This document shows positions 28,116 through 39,371 of a stretch of DNA of 64,000 nucleotides, one piece after another. The position numbers and the translations under genes are program-made. The notes under the pieces are model-generated. The model saw only the letters and a list, made by a program, of their open reading frames with translations, had not been told where the DNA came from and ran no database searches. The DNA comes from Sphingorhabdus contaminans (GTDB lineage: Bacteria > Pseudomonadota > Alphaproteobacteria > Sphingomonadales > Sphingomonadaceae). Position 1 is the first letter of the stretch; the number at the start of each line of letters is the position of its first letter. The DNA lies in assembly GCF_007280415.1 (NCBI RefSeq), contig NZ_VKKU01000001.1, forward strand, positions 496,001-560,000, read 5' to 3'.

Positions 28116-30521
28116 TTGACAACCCCGATCCCGCCTGCACAATTTGAGCTTTTGGGGGGCACGGGGGACGAAGACGCCCGCCAGCAATGGCAACATGCAT
28201 TATGGCTGGTGGCGGCAACCCTGCTGTCACTGGCCATTTTGTGGTTCGTGTCCAAAAATGTCCTGTTGATGGGGACCTGCGCCGCGACGATGATCGCGGC
28301 CTGGGCGCTGGTCGATTATGTCCGGCGCACACGGCCCAAAGAGGTTGACGTCGAACTGTCGCCGCCCGACTGGTCGATTACCCATGCCACCGCGCAGTTG
28401 AGCAATGCGGCCATTGCCGTTAGCGACCGCGCAGGCCGGCTGGTATGCGCGAATGACCATTTCACCAAGGCCTTTGCCGGCCTGAAAGCACCGCCCGACC
28501 TTATCGTTGATGATGCAAGCCGCGACTTGCTGGTGGCCGCAGGACGCGCCGCATGGCGGGATGGCACCGCCCAGATCGACGCGATTACAAAGGATGACCG
28601 GCAATATAGTGTGAAAGTCGCGCGCGCCGGGACGGCCGATGAATATCTGCTCTGGCGGCTCGCGCCGATTGAGCGGCTGGATATCGAAAGCCGGGCGATC
28701 GAGATGATATCGGGCCGGATAGGCCGTGCCATGGCGCAAAGCGGCATCATGGCGGTGGCCATTGCCGAAGACGGACGTATCCGCGCGGCCAACGCGGCCT
28801 TTGCCCTGCGGGCGCTGGGCACTGATCAGGAACCGATTACCGGCCGCCCCTTCGCAAATTATATGCGGATGGATGAAAAGGGCAGCATATTCTTCGAACG
28901 TGAAGGGCGCCGCGGCCTGCCCATCCGTCTGCTCAACGTCCCCCTGACCGACGACAGGTCCGATGGCGCGGCGTTGCTTCTGGCTGTTGATGAAGAGGCG
29001 GCCAAGGTCGAACGGGGCATGGCGCTGGCCCATGTGGAACAATTGCTGTCTACACTCCCGCTGGGACTGGCGCTGGTCGACCGTGACGGACGTTTCCTGT
29101 TTGCCAATGACGCCTTTGCGCGGGTTTTGGATATCAGTGTGGAGGCGCTGCCCTCCTATCCCGCCGATCTTGTGATCAATGAGGATAAGGCCGCCGTCCT
29201 CGACAGTATTCGCAGGTTCGGCAGCGGGGCGATGACATCGGGCGATATTGCCGTGCGGTTAAAGGAACGGCCTGATGAGGTGATTGCGCTGTCCATCGCC
29301 GGGGTGCGCGGGCTGGGCGAGGCCGCCGTATTGCTGGGCCTGAAAGACAATAGTGAAGAGACGAAGCTGAAACGCCAGGTGGCGCAACAGACCAAGATGG
29401 AATCCATCGGACAGCTCGCCGGCGGCGTCGCGCATGATTTCAACAATATCCTGACCGCCATCATTGGATATTGCGACCTGATGCTGATGCGGCACCAGCC
29501 GGGCGACGGCGATTATGACGATATCCAGCAGATCAAGAATAATTCCAACCGCGTCGCCAGCCTAACGCGGCAATTGCTCGCATTTTCGCGGCAGCAAACC
29601 CTGCGTCCGCAGATATTGCAATTGCCCGATGTGGTGGCCGATGTATCGAACCTGCTGAAACGCTTGCTGGGCGAGACAGTGCGGCTGGAGGTGCATCACG
29701 GGCGGGCCCTGGGGCCGGTGCGCGCCGATCCGGGGCAATTGGAACAGGTCATTGTCAATCTCGGCCTCAACGCCCGCGACGCGATGGACAAGGGCGGCGT
29801 CGTCCATATCAGCACAAAGGCCGTGTCGCAGGACGATGTGCGGGCCATGGGCAGCGAGATTTTGCCGATTGGGGATTATGCCCTGCTGTCGGTCGAAGAC
29901 AGCGGTTCGGGAATTCCAAAGGAAAATCTGGCCAAGATTTTCGAACCCTTTTTCACCACCAAGGAAGTGGGCAAGGGAACGGGACTGGGCCTGTCGACCG
30001 TCTATGGCATCGTCAAACAGTCGGGCGGCTTCATCTTTGCCGAATCGGAAGTGGGGCAGGGCACGCGTTTTGACATCTATCTGCCCGTCCATGTCGGCGA
30101 AGCGCCATCGGCGGATACGGGCAAACGCGAATTTTACCGGCCCAAGGATTTGTGGGGCAGCGGCCGGATCCTGATTGTGGAGGATGAGGATATGGTCCGC
30201 GCCGTTGCTGAACGCGCATTGGTGCGGCAGGGTTATGTCGTTGAAACCGCAACCGACGGTGAAGAGGCGCTGGCCCTCTTTGCCGAGGGCAAACGCTATG
30301 ACCTTGTCGTCTCCGACGTGGTGATGCCCAATATGGACGGCCCGACCATGGCGCGGAACCTGCGCGCGCAATTTGGCGATATAAGGCTACTGTTCATGTC
30401 CGGATATGCGGAGGAACAATTGCGCGAGACCATCAGCCTCGACAATGTATCGTTCCTGCCCAAACCTTTTTCGGTGCAGCAAATTGCCGAAGCGGTGCAT
30501 GACGCTATGGCGATGGAGTAG
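28116..30521 (+). CDS. cckA: Hybrid histidine kinase CckA
   Basis: Kinase/phosphatase heading the CckA-ChpT-CtrA relay that controls cell cycle, motility and other traits in alphaproteobacteria. 801 residues from a TTG start preceded by AAGGAG five bases upstream. Order: two membrane segments (about 28-70), PAS-like sensor regions (70-410), HisKA with [20 protein letters not shown] (His440), HATPase ([51 protein letters not shown]) and a receiver ([13 protein letters not shown], Asp734; KPF near the end). The HDFNNIL and GYCDLML forms are typical of CckA. ChpT and CtrA are not in the window. Confidence 0.95.
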   Translation: MTTPIPPAQFELLGGTGDEDARQQWQHALWLVAATLLSLAILWFVSKNVLLMGTCAATMIAAWALVDYVRRTRPKEVDVELSPPDWSITHATAQLSNAAIAVSDRAGRLVCANDHFTKAFAGLKAPPDLIVDDASRDLLVAAGRAAWRDGTAQIDAITKDDRQYSVKVARAGTADEYLLWRLAPIERLDIESRAIEMISGRIGRAMAQSGIMAVAIAEDGRIRAANAAFALRALGTDQEPITGRPFANYMRMDEKGSIFFEREGRRGLPIRLLNVPLTDDRSDGAALLLAVDEEAAKVERGMALAHVEQLLSTLPLGLALVDRDGRFLFANDAFARVLDISVEALPSYPADLVINEDKAAVLDSIRRFGSGAMTSGDIAVRLKERPDEVIALSIAGVRGLGEAAVLLGLKDNSEETKLKRQVAQQTKMESIGQLAGGVAHDFNNILTAIIGYCDLMLMRHQPGDGDYDDIQQIKNNSNRVASLTRQLLAFSRQQTLRPQILQLPDVVADVSNLLKRLLGETVRLEVHHGRALGPVRADPGQLEQVIVNLGLNARDAMDKGGVVHISTKAVSQDDVRAMGSEILPIGDYALLSVEDSGSGIPKENLAKIFEPFFTTKEVGKGTGLGLSTVYGIVKQSGGFIFAESEVGQGTRFDIYLPVHVGEAPSADTGKREFYRPKDLWGSGRILIVEDEDMVRAVAERALVRQGYVVETATDGEEALALFAEGKRYDLVVSDVVMPNMDGPTMARNLRAQFGDIRLLFMSGYAEEQLRETISLDNVSFLPKPFSVQQIAEAVHDAMAME

Positions 30522-30597
30522 GGGACGGTCCCCCAGCAACAGAGGTTTTTCAAAAAAACAGTTTAACTATCTAAAAAATAACATTAATAAAAATTAT

Positions 30598-30612
30598 GTT
30601 CCGCTCTTGTTC
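30598..30612 (+). promoter_or_regulatory. SOS box 1 (LexA site) upstream of recA
   Basis: GTTC-N7-GTTC (GTTCCGCTCTTGTTC), an exact match to the alphaproteobacterial LexA operator, 77 bases before the recA ATG. It is overlapped on the left by a -10-like hexamer TATGTT (30595-30600). No good -35 is seen at the right distance. Confidence 0.85.
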
Positions 30613-30642
30613 TTTAAGAACAAATAACGTACATCATGCTTC

Positions 30643-30657
30643 GTTCCGGTAATGTTC
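30643..30657 (+). promoter_or_regulatory. SOS box 2 upstream of recA
   Basis: A second exact GTTC-N7-GTTC (GTTCCGGTAATGTTC), 31 bases downstream of the end of box 1 and 31 bases before the recA ATG. It lies in the probable untranslated leader. Confidence 0.75.
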
Positions 30658-30688
30658 CGGATACGGACATGACGCTAAGGAGTGGAAA

Positions 30689-31774
30689 ATGGCAGCAAGT
30701 CTTAAAGTTATCGATGGAGTTCAGGCAAAGAATATGAACAGCGCAGAACGTGATAAAGCACTGGAAGCCGCACTGGCGCAGATTGACCGTGCCTTTGGCA
30801 AGGGTTCCGCCATGAAGCTGGGCAGCCGGGAAGCAATCGCTATTGAGGCGATTTCGACAGGATCGCTCGGCCTTGATATTGCGCTGGGGATTGGTGGCCT
30901 TCCCAAGGGCCGCGTCATTGAAATCTATGGTCCTGAAAGCTCGGGTAAGACGACCCTGACCCTGCACGCCATTGCCGAAGCGCAAAAGGCAGGGGGAACG
31001 GCGGCCTTTATCGACGCGGAACATGCGCTCGATCCCGTCTATGCCAAGAAACTGGGTGTCGACATCGACAATCTGATCGTCTCGCAACCCGATACCGGTG
31101 AACAGGCATTGGAAATCGCCGACACGCTGGTGCGGTCCAACGCCGTCGACATTTTGGTGATCGACTCGGTTGCCGCGCTTGTGCCCCGTGCCGAAATCGA
31201 GGGCGAAATGGGCGACAGCCATGTCGGTTTGCAGGCCCGTTTGATGAGCCAGGCGCTGCGCAAGATTACCGGTTCGATCAGCCGTTCCAACTGCATGGTG
31301 ATCTTCATCAACCAGATCCGCATGAAAATCGGCGTCATGTATGGCTCGCCCGAAACAACCACGGGCGGCAATGCGCTGAAATTCTACGCATCGGTCCGTC
31401 TCGACATTCGCCGCACCGGCCAGATCAAGCAGGGTGAAGATATTGTCGGCAACACCACCCGTGTGAAGGTTGTGAAGAACAAGGTGGCTCCGCCTTTCAA
31501 GCAGGTCGAATTCGACATCATGTATGGAGAGGGTATCTCCAAGACCGGCGAATTGCTTGATCTGGGCGTGAAGGCCGGGATCGTTGAAAAGTCGGGCAGC
31601 TGGTTCAGCTATGATTCGATCCGCATCGGGCAGGGGCGTGAAAACTCCAAAACCTATCTGATCGAAAATCCCGAAGTGGCTGCAAAACTCGAGGCGGCAA
31701 TCCGCGGCAAGACCGAGGAAGTGGCCGAGGTGATGATGACGGGTTCCGACGCGGAAGACGATATCATCGAATAA
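30689..31774 (+). CDS. recA: Recombinase RecA
   Basis: ATP-dependent strand exchange and LexA co-protease. 361 residues: Walker [49 protein letters not shown] (L2 and preceding), [15 protein letters not shown], and an acidic C-terminal tail (SDAEDDIIE) that moderates activity. The ATG follows CTAAGGAGTGGAAA, a strong ribosome-binding site. Two SOS boxes lie just upstream, so it should be LexA-controlled. Confidence 0.99.
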   Translation: MAASLKVIDGVQAKNMNSAERDKALEAALAQIDRAFGKGSAMKLGSREAIAIEAISTGSLGLDIALGIGGLPKGRVIEIYGPESSGKTTLTLHAIAEAQKAGGTAAFIDAEHALDPVYAKKLGVDIDNLIVSQPDTGEQALEIADTLVRSNAVDILVIDSVAALVPRAEIEGEMGDSHVGLQARLMSQALRKITGSISRSNCMVIFINQIRMKIGVMYGSPETTTGGNALKFYASVRLDIRRTGQIKQGEDIVGNTTRVKVVKNKVAPPFKQVEFDIMYGEGISKTGELLDLGVKAGIVEKSGSWFSYDSIRIGQGRENSKTYLIENPEVAAKLEAAIRGKTEEVAEVMMTGSDAEDDIIE

Positions 31775-31829
31775 GTTCCTCTCCCCCTAAAGAGGATTAA
31801 GCGCGGCCTTGCCTGAGACCGCTGCTTTA

Positions 31830-31859
31830 GACCCGCCCTGGTCCACCCCGGGGCGGGTC
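31830..31859 (+). terminator. Possible transcription terminator or hairpin after recA
   Basis: Perfect nine-base inverted repeat GACCCGCCC / GGGCGGGTC with a 12-base loop, followed by ATTTC only, so the T-run is weak. It could end recA transcripts by another mechanism or act only as a folded leader of the next gene. Confidence 0.4.
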
Positions 31860-31889
31860 ATTTCATGGGCGGGTCATTTCGAGGGCGGG
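31851..31889. repeat. Short tandem repeat, 16-bp unit, 2.4 copies
   Basis: GGGCGGGTCATTTCAT then GGGCGGGTCATTTCGA then GGGCGGG. The first unit is also the right arm of the inverted repeat at 31830-31859. It lies before the ureohydrolase gene and encodes nothing recognisable. Confidence 0.75.
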
Positions 31890-31946
31890 GGGCTTGAGCA
31901 TTTTACCGTCCTTGACAGGGGCGAAGGCAAAAGCCCATCTGCTGTC

Positions 31947-32765
31947 ATGCATCCTGCCATCCATCTTATCGGGCTTCCGACGGACCAGAACAGCTCGTTC
32001 GAACGCGGCGCCGCGAAAGGACCTGCCGTCATCCGCGCGGCCTTGTGGAGCGACAGGGGCAATATATCGTGCGAATCGGGGCTGGAAATCGGCCGCGATA
32101 TCGAACTTGTCGACCATGGCGATCTTCCGCTGACCGATCATGATTGTGCCGCCGACGATGCGATGATCGCCGATGCGATTGCCGGAATAATGGCGCAGGG
32201 CGGCTTGCCTCTGGCGCTGGGCGGGGACCATGCGGTGACCTTTCCGCTCGTCGCGGCGGTGGCGGCGCATCATGGCCCGCTCAACATCCTGCATTTTGAT
32301 GCCCATCCCGATCTCTATGAAGATTTCGAAGGTAATCCGCGCAGCCACGCCTCCCCCTTCGCCCGCATATTGGAAGGCGGCCATGCCAAGCGTCTGGTGC
32401 AACTCGGCATCCGCACGCTCAACCGCCACTGCCGCGAACAGGCGGCTCGCTTCGGCGTCAAAATCATCCCCATGGCCGGTTTCAACCCCGCGCAGGTGCC
32501 GGTACTGGACGGCCCGCTCTATATCAGCATCGACCTTGACGGCATCGACCCATCCGAAGCCCCGGGGGTCTCCCACCCCGAACCCGGCGGCCTCACCGTC
32601 CGCGAAGTCCTCGCCGTCCTCGCCCGCCAGAAAGGCCCGCTCGTCGGCGCCGACATCGTCGAACTCAACCCGGCCCATGACCAAAACGCCGTCACCGCAA
32701 CCCTCGCCGCCAAGCTCCTCAAAGAGCTCGCAAGCTTCAGCCAGGTTAACAAAACCGATTTTTAG
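31947..32765 (+). CDS. Arginase/agmatinase family ureohydrolase
   Basis: 272 residues from the ATG at 31947 (MHPAIHLIGLPTDQNSSFER); the frame is open upstream from a TTG, but that part covers a repeat and is not conserved. Mn-binding motifs: GGDHAVTF, HFDAHPDLYEDF, and SIDLDGIDPSEAPG with the C-terminal Asp-x-Asp. ADIVELNPAHD is typical of the family end. Substrate (arginine, agmatine, formiminoglutamate or another guanidino compound) cannot be told. Nine bases precede the glutathione transferase ATG, so the two are likely an operon. Confidence 0.88.
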   Translation: MHPAIHLIGLPTDQNSSFERGAAKGPAVIRAALWSDRGNISCESGLEIGRDIELVDHGDLPLTDHDCAADDAMIADAIAGIMAQGGLPLALGGDHAVTFPLVAAVAAHHGPLNILHFDAHPDLYEDFEGNPRSHASPFARILEGGHAKRLVQLGIRTLNRHCREQAARFGVKIIPMAGFNPAQVPVLDGPLYISIDLDGIDPSEAPGVSHPEPGGLTVREVLAVLARQKGPLVGADIVELNPAHDQNAVTATLAAKLLKELASFSQVNKTDF

Positions 32766-32774
32766 GAGAGCCAA

Positions 32775-33401
32775 ATGTCACTGATCGTCCACCATCTCAA
32801 CAACTCCCGCTCCCAGCGTATCCTCTGGTTGCTGGAGGAGCTGAACGTCCCCTATCAAATCCGTCACCACCAACGGGACGCCGTCACCAATTTGGCACCC
32901 CCCGAATTGCTCGCCGTCCATCCTCTCGGCAAATCCCCGGTGATCGAAGATGACGGCAAGATAATCTACGAATCCGCCGCCATCGTCGAATATATCTGCG
33001 AACGCCACGGCGGCGCTCATCTCGTTCCGGCGCGCGGCACCGACGACCATATCCGCTATCTCGAATTTCTCCACTTCGCCGAAGGTTCGGCGATGACACC
33101 CATCTTGCTGAACCTCTACACCGGACGCCTGGGCGAAGCCGCTGCACCGCTGCGTCCCCGCATCGACCAGCAACTGCAAAGCCATTTCCAATATATGGAG
33201 GATCAACTCCGTCCTTCAGGCTGGTATGTTGGTGACACATTGACCGGCGCGGACATCATGCTCAGCTTCCCGGCAGAAGCTGCCGTCAAAATGGGATATG
33301 CAGCCGACAAGCCAAAATTGTCCGCCTTTGTGACCGCAATCCACGCCCGCCCAGCGTTCCAGAAAGCGCTCGAAAAGGGCGGGCCTTATGCCTATGCCTG
33401 A
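32775..33401 (+). CDS. Glutathione S-transferase
   Basis: 208 residues with the thioredoxin-like N-domain (SLIVHHLNNSRSQRILWLLE with the likely catalytic Ser/Asn region, HPLGKSPVIEDDGKIIYESA with the cis-Pro and glutathione-binding Glu-Ser) and an all-alpha C-domain (EGSAMTPILLNLY, LTGADIMLSFPAEA with the N-capping box). A cytosolic conjugation or detoxification enzyme; the class is uncertain. Last high-G+C gene before the composition shift at about 33.4 kb. Confidence 0.92.
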   Translation: MSLIVHHLNNSRSQRILWLLEELNVPYQIRHHQRDAVTNLAPPELLAVHPLGKSPVIEDDGKIIYESAAIVEYICERHGGAHLVPARGTDDHIRYLEFLHFAEGSAMTPILLNLYTGRLGEAAAPLRPRIDQQLQSHFQYMEDQLRPSGWYVGDTLTGADIMLSFPAEAAVKMGYAADKPKLSAFVTAIHARPAFQKALEKGGPYAYA

Positions 33402-33490
33402 AAATATCGCCAGATTATCTTCGAAAGACGGTGATATCTTGCTTGTTACAGGTTCCATCTATCTGGAAATACATCTAAGTCGCACACGCT

Positions 33491-36133
33491 ATGACCTCAA
33501 CAAATGACATCCGCCGCGGTTTTCTCGACTATTTTGGTAACGCCCAGCATGAGGTAGTGCAGTCCGCACCCCTCGTGCCGTATAATGATCCTACGTTGAT
33601 GTTCGTCAACGCAGGGATGGTACCGTTCAAAAATGTTTTTACCGGCCTTGAAAGCCGGGAAATCCCGCGGGCGGCGTCGAGCCAAAAGTGCGTTCGCGCC
33701 GGGGGCAAGCATAATGACCTCGATAATGTCGGCTATACGGCCCGTCACCACACCTTCTTTGAAATGTTGGGCAACTTCTCCTTTGGGGATTATTTCAAGG
33801 AACAAGCAATTGTTCATGCCTGGACATTGCTGACTAAGATTTGGGGACTTGATCCGAACCGGCTGACGACCACCGTTTATCATACGGATGACGAAGCGTT
33901 CGACCTGTGGCGCAAGATTGCAGGGCTACCCGAAGACAGAATCATTCGCATCGCGACCAACGATAATTTCTGGTCGATGGGCGATACTGGTCCTTGCGGA
34001 CCCTGTAGCGAGATTTTCTACGATCATGGCGACCATATTTTTGGTGGGCCACCAGGAAGCCCGGACGAGGATGGCGACCGATTTGTCGAAATCTGGAACC
34101 TCGTATTCATGCAGTTCGAACGGCATGATGATGGCAGCCAGACAGACCTTCCTAAGCCTTCGATCGATACCGGCATGGGCCTTGAACGCATTGCGGCGGT
34201 TTTGCAGGGCGTTCATGACAACTACGATACCGATACGTTCAAGGCGCTGATCGCAGCATCTCAGGAATTGACGGGAACCAAGGCCGAAGGCGAACAGATG
34301 GCCAGCCATCGCGTCATTGCCGACCATCTTCGTTCGACCAGCTTTTTGCTGGCGGATGGGGTTATGCCATCCAACGAAGGGCGCGGTTATGTTCTGCGTC
34401 GCATCATGCGTCGCGCCATGCGCCATGCGCATATACTTGGGGCGAAAGAGCCACTGATGCACAGGCTTGTCGGAAATCTGGTTTCCGAAATGGGCGCTGC
34501 CTATCCCGAGCTGGTCCGTGCCCAGCAGTTGATTGAGGCAACGCTAAATCAGGAAGAAACCCAGTTTCGCCGCACTCTCGATAAAGGTTTGAAGCTGCTG
34601 GATGAGGCGACTTCGGGAATGCAGCCTGGGGATACGCTTGCTGGCGAAACGGCGTTCAAGCTCTATGACACTTACGGATTCCCATATGATTTGACCGAAG
34701 ACGCGCTACGGACGCAAGGCTTTGGTATTGATGCAGATGGTTTCGACGCCGCAATGACCGCGCAGAAGGAACGTGCGCGAGCCGCTTGGAAAGGTTCCGG
34801 TGCCAAGGCATCGGACGATGTCTGGTTCGATATTGCTGAACGAGTCGGTTCGACCGAATTCACAGGATATACGGCCAGCGAAGGCGAAGGTCAGGTGCTC
34901 GCCTTGGTCAATGACGGGATTGAGGTTCAGTCGGCCGTCGCAAATGACACCGTCACAGTTATCACCAACCAGACACCCTTTTACGGTGAGAGTGGTGGCC
35001 AGATGGGAGACGCGGGGACCATCACAGGGGCGAATATGAAAGGCGAGGTCACCGATACGGCCAAGCCATTAGGAAGGCTACATGCGCATCAAGTCACTTT
35101 GACGTCGGGCGAAATCAAAGTTGGTGATGTCGTTACCCTGAAAATCGATACAAAACGTCGCGATGCCCTGCGCGCGAACCATAGTGCGACCCATCTTCTC
35201 CACGCCGCCTTACGGAACAGTTTAGGCGGCCACGTGACACAAAAGGGTAGTCTCGTCGCGCCAGACCGATTGCGTTTTGACTTCTCACATAATCAGGCCG
35301 TCACTGCCGAAGAAATTGCGCAGATTGAATCGGACGTGAATGCCCAGATACGGGGGAATCGCGCCGTCACCACGCGCCTCATGACTCCCGATGATGCCGT
35401 AGCGGCAGGTGCGCTTGCCTTATTTGGCGAAAAATATGGTGACGAGGTGCGTGTTCTCAGCATGGGTGACACGGAAGGTTCAACCTATTCGGTCGAACTG
35501 TGCGGTGGCACGCACGTTAACGCGCTTGGCGATATTGCTTTGTTCACCATCCTTTCCGAAGGGGCGGTTGCCAGTGGTATCCGACGGATCGAGGCGTTAA
35601 CCGGCGAAGCGGCACGGCAACATTTGGCAGGACGCGAGGGCCAGCTGAAAGATGTCGCCGCTCTTTTGAAAACAGCACCTGATGAAGTAATGGCTCGGGT
35701 TGAAACCCTGCTTGCCGACCGTAAACGGCTTGAGAAGGAATTGGGCGAGGCAAAGACGGCGCTCGCACTTTCAGGTGGCTCTGGACCCAAAGCCGAAGCT
35801 GAAGATGTCAACGGTGTTTCCTTCATGGGCCAAATCATCAATGGCATTGAACCCAAGGCGCTCCGCGGTTTGGCTGATGACCAGATGAAAGCCATAGGAA
35901 CTGGCGTTGTGGCAATTGTGGCCGCTAACGAGACGAGTAACACCGTTGTCGTAGCAGTGTCGGCCGAATTGCACGGGAAAATAACCGCGCCAGATCTTGT
36001 CCGTGCGGCGACGTCCGCTATGGGCGGGCAGGGCGGTGGTGGTCGTCCGGACATGGCCCAAGGTGGCGGTCCAGCCGGAGCAGATCAGGCAAAAGCAGGG
36101 ATTGAAGCGATAAAAACGGCATTGAAAGCTTAG
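33491..36133 (+). CDS. alaS: Alanyl-tRNA synthetase
   Basis: Charges tRNA(Ala) and clears mischarged Ser/Gly. 880 residues: catalytic core with [45 protein letters not shown] and [15 protein letters not shown]; editing domain with [11 protein letters not shown] and ELCGGTHV (zinc-binding set); C-terminal oligomerisation domain ending in [12 protein letters not shown]. Coding bias differs from the genes to its left: the row at 33781 is 40% G+C, against 70% in the row at 33121 in gst. The stop overlaps that of the antiporter gene by four bases (convergent). Confidence 0.98.
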   Translation: MTSTNDIRRGFLDYFGNAQHEVVQSAPLVPYNDPTLMFVNAGMVPFKNVFTGLESREIPRAASSQKCVRAGGKHNDLDNVGYTARHHTFFEMLGNFSFGDYFKEQAIVHAWTLLTKIWGLDPNRLTTTVYHTDDEAFDLWRKIAGLPEDRIIRIATNDNFWSMGDTGPCGPCSEIFYDHGDHIFGGPPGSPDEDGDRFVEIWNLVFMQFERHDDGSQTDLPKPSIDTGMGLERIAAVLQGVHDNYDTDTFKALIAASQELTGTKAEGEQMASHRVIADHLRSTSFLLADGVMPSNEGRGYVLRRIMRRAMRHAHILGAKEPLMHRLVGNLVSEMGAAYPELVRAQQLIEATLNQEETQFRRTLDKGLKLLDEATSGMQPGDTLAGETAFKLYDTYGFPYDLTEDALRTQGFGIDADGFDAAMTAQKERARAAWKGSGAKASDDVWFDIAERVGSTEFTGYTASEGEGQVLALVNDGIEVQSAVANDTVTVITNQTPFYGESGGQMGDAGTITGANMKGEVTDTAKPLGRLHAHQVTLTSGEIKVGDVVTLKIDTKRRDALRANHSATHLLHAALRNSLGGHVTQKGSLVAPDRLRFDFSHNQAVTAEEIAQIESDVNAQIRGNRAVTTRLMTPDDAVAAGALALFGEKYGDEVRVLSMGDTEGSTYSVELCGGTHVNALGDIALFTILSEGAVASGIRRIEALTGEAARQHLAGREGQLKDVAALLKTAPDEVMARVETLLADRKRLEKELGEAKTALALSGGSGPKAEAEDVNGVSFMGQIINGIEPKALRGLADDQMKAIGTGVVAIVAANETSNTVVVAVSAELHGKITAPDLVRAATSAMGGQGGGGRPDMAQGGGPAGADQAKAGIEAIKTALKA

Positions 36134-37899
36134 CTTCTTTCGGTTGTGCGCAGCTTCAATGTGGGCGCTTTTTCCAATCCGCCTTGCTCCATGATGATAC
36201 GGCGGAATTCGTCTCGTTTATCGTGGATAGATGCGATCACAAAGCCCATCGGAATGCCGAGATCGACAAGGACCGCCTCCGACAGTTGGAGTGAACTTTC
36301 CAACGTTTCCGGCACGGCATCCGAGACACCGGCACGATAAAGTTCGGCTGCATGATCGGCGTCGCGGGCGCGAGATATGATTGTCAATTCTGGAAAATCA
36401 GTCCGCACACGCTTAACAATGCGTGCTGCCAAGACAGGTTCATCCATTGTGATGATCAGTGCTTTTGCATTCGCAATGTCGAGCTTTTCCAGAACTTCGG
36501 GGCGGGAAACATCGCCAAACATGACTTCGTAACCGCGCCGCCGTGCCGATGTCACCGCGTCGATATTGGCTTCAACAGCTACATAAGGAAGGTCATGCTT
36601 ATTCAGCATATCCGCGATCAGCATCCCGACACGTCCAAAACCGACAATGATCGCCCGCTCAACTTGGGAAGCAGCGACCGCTGGAGGTGGTTCGCTTTCA
36701 CGCAATTCAATGCGTTTAGCCATGTCGTGACCGATCCGAGCGAGAATAGGTGTGATGGTGAGACCAATCGCCGTTGCGGCCTGCCAAAATGTCGCAGTTT
36801 CAGCGCTGATCAATTGTGCGGCGCTGGCAGCGGCTAATACGATCAGTGTCGTTTCTGAAGGACTGGACATCAGCAGCCCGGTTTCCGTCGCCGTACCAGT
36901 GCGCGCGCCAGCGATTTTTAAAAGACCACCCGTAACGAAGGCTTTCACAAGGATTATTCCTGACACAGCCGCCGCAAGCAGGGACCAGTTTTCGCGAATG
37001 AAATTGAGGTCAATCTGCATCCCAATGGTAATCAGGAACACGCCAAGAGCGAGGCCTTTAAATGGGGCGATAATGACCTCTACCTCATGTCGATAGTCGG
37101 TTTCGGCGATCAACAATCCGGCAATGAGTGCTCCGAAAATGGGAGAGAGGCCAACAGCGCTGGTGGCAAGGCTGGCGATAATGACGACCAGTAAGCTAGC
37201 CGCCAAAAACAGTTCAGGGCTCTTTGTACGCGCCGCCTGACCGAAAAGATAAGGTAACAGAAAACGACCCAAGATCAGCATTAGGCCTACGACAAGCGCA
37301 CCCTCTACCAAAACGGTGAACAACCCGCTCCATGATCCTCCTGTAGCTTGCGGTGCCAATGCACCGAGAATGAAGATGATGGGTACAATTGCCAGATCTT
37401 CAAAAAGAAGCATGCCGAGTGCACGTCGGCCAACGGCTGACTGCGTACCTGCAATTGGTACCACGAGCGCGGTTGATGATAATGCCAAGGCAAGACCAAG
37501 GCCTATGGCACTCCCCCAGTTGTAATCGAGAAACGACAGCCCAAGTGCAATAAGCAGACTACTTGTAAACAGCTCAGCGGGTCCGAGGACGAAGACCATG
37601 CGCCGCATTTTCCATAACCGGCGGAACGATAGTTCCAATCCAATGGTGAACAGCAGTAGGATGATGCCATAGTCCCCTATGGGACTTATTTCTTCGATAT
37701 CTGATATAGTTATCCAGCGCAGCCATGGAAATTGCGCGGCCAAAGAACCGAGGCCAAATGGTCCGACCAAGACACCGACGAGCAGGAATCCTACAATCGG
37801 ATTTATTCGGACGCGGGCAAAAGCGGGTATAACGACCCCTGCGGCGCCCAGTATGACCAGTGCGTTGCTGAGACCTTCGGTTTGGAGTTCACCTGCCAT
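36130..37899 (-). CDS. Kef-type cation:proton antiporter (CPA2) with RCK domain
   Basis: 589 residues: about 12 membrane helices ([53 protein letters not shown] and [13 protein letters not shown] are CPA2 landmarks), then a cytoplasmic TrkA-N/RCK domain with the Rossmann loop [16 protein letters not shown] and VEANIDAV. Potassium or sodium export in exchange for protons, probably gated by a nucleotide or glutathione adduct (KefB/KefC/YbaL relatives). Single gene; icd and its terminator lie upstream. Confidence 0.92.
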   Translation of the reverse strand: MAGELQTEGLSNALVILGAAGVVIPAFARVRINPIVGFLLVGVLVGPFGLGSLAAQFPWLRWITISDIEEISPIGDYGIILLLFTIGLELSFRRLWKMRRMVFVLGPAELFTSSLLIALGLSFLDYNWGSAIGLGLALALSSTALVVPIAGTQSAVGRRALGMLLFEDLAIVPIIFILGALAPQATGGSWSGLFTVLVEGALVVGLMLILGRFLLPYLFGQAARTKSPELFLAASLLVVIIASLATSAVGLSPIFGALIAGLLIAETDYRHEVEVIIAPFKGLALGVFLITIGMQIDLNFIRENWSLLAAAVSGIILVKAFVTGGLLKIAGARTGTATETGLLMSSPSETTLIVLAAASAAQLISAETATFWQAATAIGLTITPILARIGHDMAKRIELRESEPPPAVAASQVERAIIVGFGRVGMLIADMLNKHDLPYVAVEANIDAVTSARRRGYEVMFGDVSRPEVLEKLDIANAKALIITMDEPVLAARIVKRVRTDFPELTIISRARDADHAAELYRAGVSDAVPETLESSLQLSEAVLVDLGIPMGFVIASIHDKRDEFRRIIMEQGGLEKAPTLKLRTTERS

Positions 37900-37950
37900 G
37901 GCAATCTATTACGCACATGCAGCACGTAAAGGGAAGGGCACCCTCAAACA

Positions 37951-37982
37951 AAAAGGCGCAGAAATCTCGTTCTGCGCCTTTT
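37951..37982 (-). terminator. Rho-independent terminator after icd
   Basis: Perfect 13-base stem AAAAGGCGCAGAA / TTCTGCGCCTTTT with a six-base loop. On the minus strand the T-run is continued by TTGTTTGAG, so it fits termination of icd, which ends 22 bases away. It has T-runs on both sides and may work bidirectionally. Confidence 0.9.
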
Positions 37983-38004
37983 GATATTCTATCGGGAAGT
38001 TAGC

Positions 38005-39225
38005 TTACTGCCAGCTACCCATCTTGTTTTCGAGATTAACCCGAACTTGTTCGAAAAACTGTTCGGTTGTCATCCAAGCCTGATCTGGGCCAATGAGAAT
38101 GGCAAGATCCTTTGTCATGTGGCCATCTTCGACAGTCTGAATGCAGACTTCTTCCAAAGTTTCTGCAAAGCGAGTTACTTCGGGGGTTTCGTCGAACTTT
38201 CCACGGAACTTTAGACCACCGGTCCAGGCGAAAATGGAGGCAATCGGGTTTGTAGAAGTCGCCTTTCCTTGCTGATGCTGGCGATAGTGGCGCGTAACGG
38301 TTCCATGGGCTGCCTCGGCTTCCACCGTTTTCCCATCGGGAGTCATCAGGATTGAGGTCATCAGCCCGAGCGAACCGAAACCTTGTGCTACCTGATCGGA
38401 TTGCACGTCACCGTCATAGTTTTTGCATGCCCAGATGAATTTACCAGACCATTTGAGGGCAGATGCAACCATGTCGTCAATCAAACGATGTTCATAAACG
38501 ATACCCAGTTCTTTGAACTTCGCTTCAAATTCGGTTTCGTATACCTCTTGGAAGATATCCTTAAATCGACCATCATATGCCTTGAGGATCGTATTCTTGG
38601 TCGAAAGATACACGGGCCATTTACGTCCGATGCCGTAATTCAGAGACGCCCTTGCAAAATCACGGATGGAGTCATCCAAATTGTACATGGCCATGGCGAC
38701 GCCTGAGGATGGAAAGCGGAAGACTTCTTCGTCAATAGTACGGCCATCATCGCCATCCCAAACCAGACGTAAAGTGCCCGGGCCGGGAACGAGATAATCG
38801 GTCGCACGATATTGGTCTCCAAAGGCATGACGTCCAACGACAATTGGATCAGTCCAACCGGGAATCAACCGAGGTACGTTCTGAATGACGATCGGCTCAC
38901 GGAAAACAACGCCGCCAAGTATGTTGCGGATTGTCCCGTTTGGCGATTTCCACATCTTTTTGAGATTAAATTCTTCAACCCGTGCTTCGTCAGGCGTGAT
39001 CGTCGCGCACTTTACGCCAACGCCATATTCACGGATTGCGTTAGCCGAGTCGACTGTAATGCGGTCATCGGTTTCGTCGCGCTTCTCAACGCCAAGATCA
39101 TAATATTTCAGATCAATATCAAGGTAAGGCAGGATGAGTCGTTCGCGTATCCATTCCCAGATGATGCGGGTCATTTCGTCGCCATCAAGTTCGACGACCG
39201 GATTTTTCACCTTGATTTTTGCCAT
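38005..39225 (-). CDS. icd: NADP-dependent isocitrate dehydrogenase
   Basis: Oxidative decarboxylation of isocitrate to 2-oxoglutarate in the TCA cycle. The ATG at 39225 gives 406 residues beginning [20 protein letters not shown], the eukaryote-like/alphaproteobacterial homodimer class; the longer frame upstream is not conserved. Seen: [35 protein letters not shown] (substrate Ser/Asn/Arg), [31 protein letters not shown] and [23 protein letters not shown] preference is inferred from the class. Confidence 0.97.
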   Translation of the reverse strand: MAKIKVKNPVVELDGDEMTRIIWEWIRERLILPYLDIDLKYYDLGVEKRDETDDRITVDSANAIREYGVGVKCATITPDEARVEEFNLKKMWKSPNGTIRNILGGVVFREPIVIQNVPRLIPGWTDPIVVGRHAFGDQYRATDYLVPGPGTLRLVWDGDDGRTIDEEVFRFPSSGVAMAMYNLDDSIRDFARASLNYGIGRKWPVYLSTKNTILKAYDGRFKDIFQEVYETEFEAKFKELGIVYEHRLIDDMVASALKWSGKFIWACKNYDGDVQSDQVAQGFGSLGLMTSILMTPDGKTVEAEAAHGTVTRHYRQHQQGKATSTNPIASIFAWTGGLKFRGKFDETPEVTRFAETLEEVCIQTVEDGHMTKDLAILIGPDQAWMTTEQFFEQVRVNLENKMGSWQ

Positions 39226-39371
39226 GGCAGGAAGTGCTTTCCATTGGGAAGGTTGGTTGTTCGAGCGGTGCCATAGCAAAGTCTGGCATATGTTCAACTG
39301 CGCTTTGCCAAGTAAGAAGGCGAACGTAAACGCACCTAACGGTTGTAACATGGCGTACATTGCCCTAGCTA

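Noticed and set aside
30522-30688. A-rich cckA-recA gap considered as a small RNA gene
   Set aside because: Apart from the SOS boxes and a short TTCTTTAAGAA palindrome, no terminator or coding signal supports an RNA gene.
33404-33437. Inverted repeat ATATCGCC / GGTGATAT between gst and alaS
   Set aside because: Eight pairs with a wobble and an 18-base loop, no T-run; not convincing as terminator or leader.
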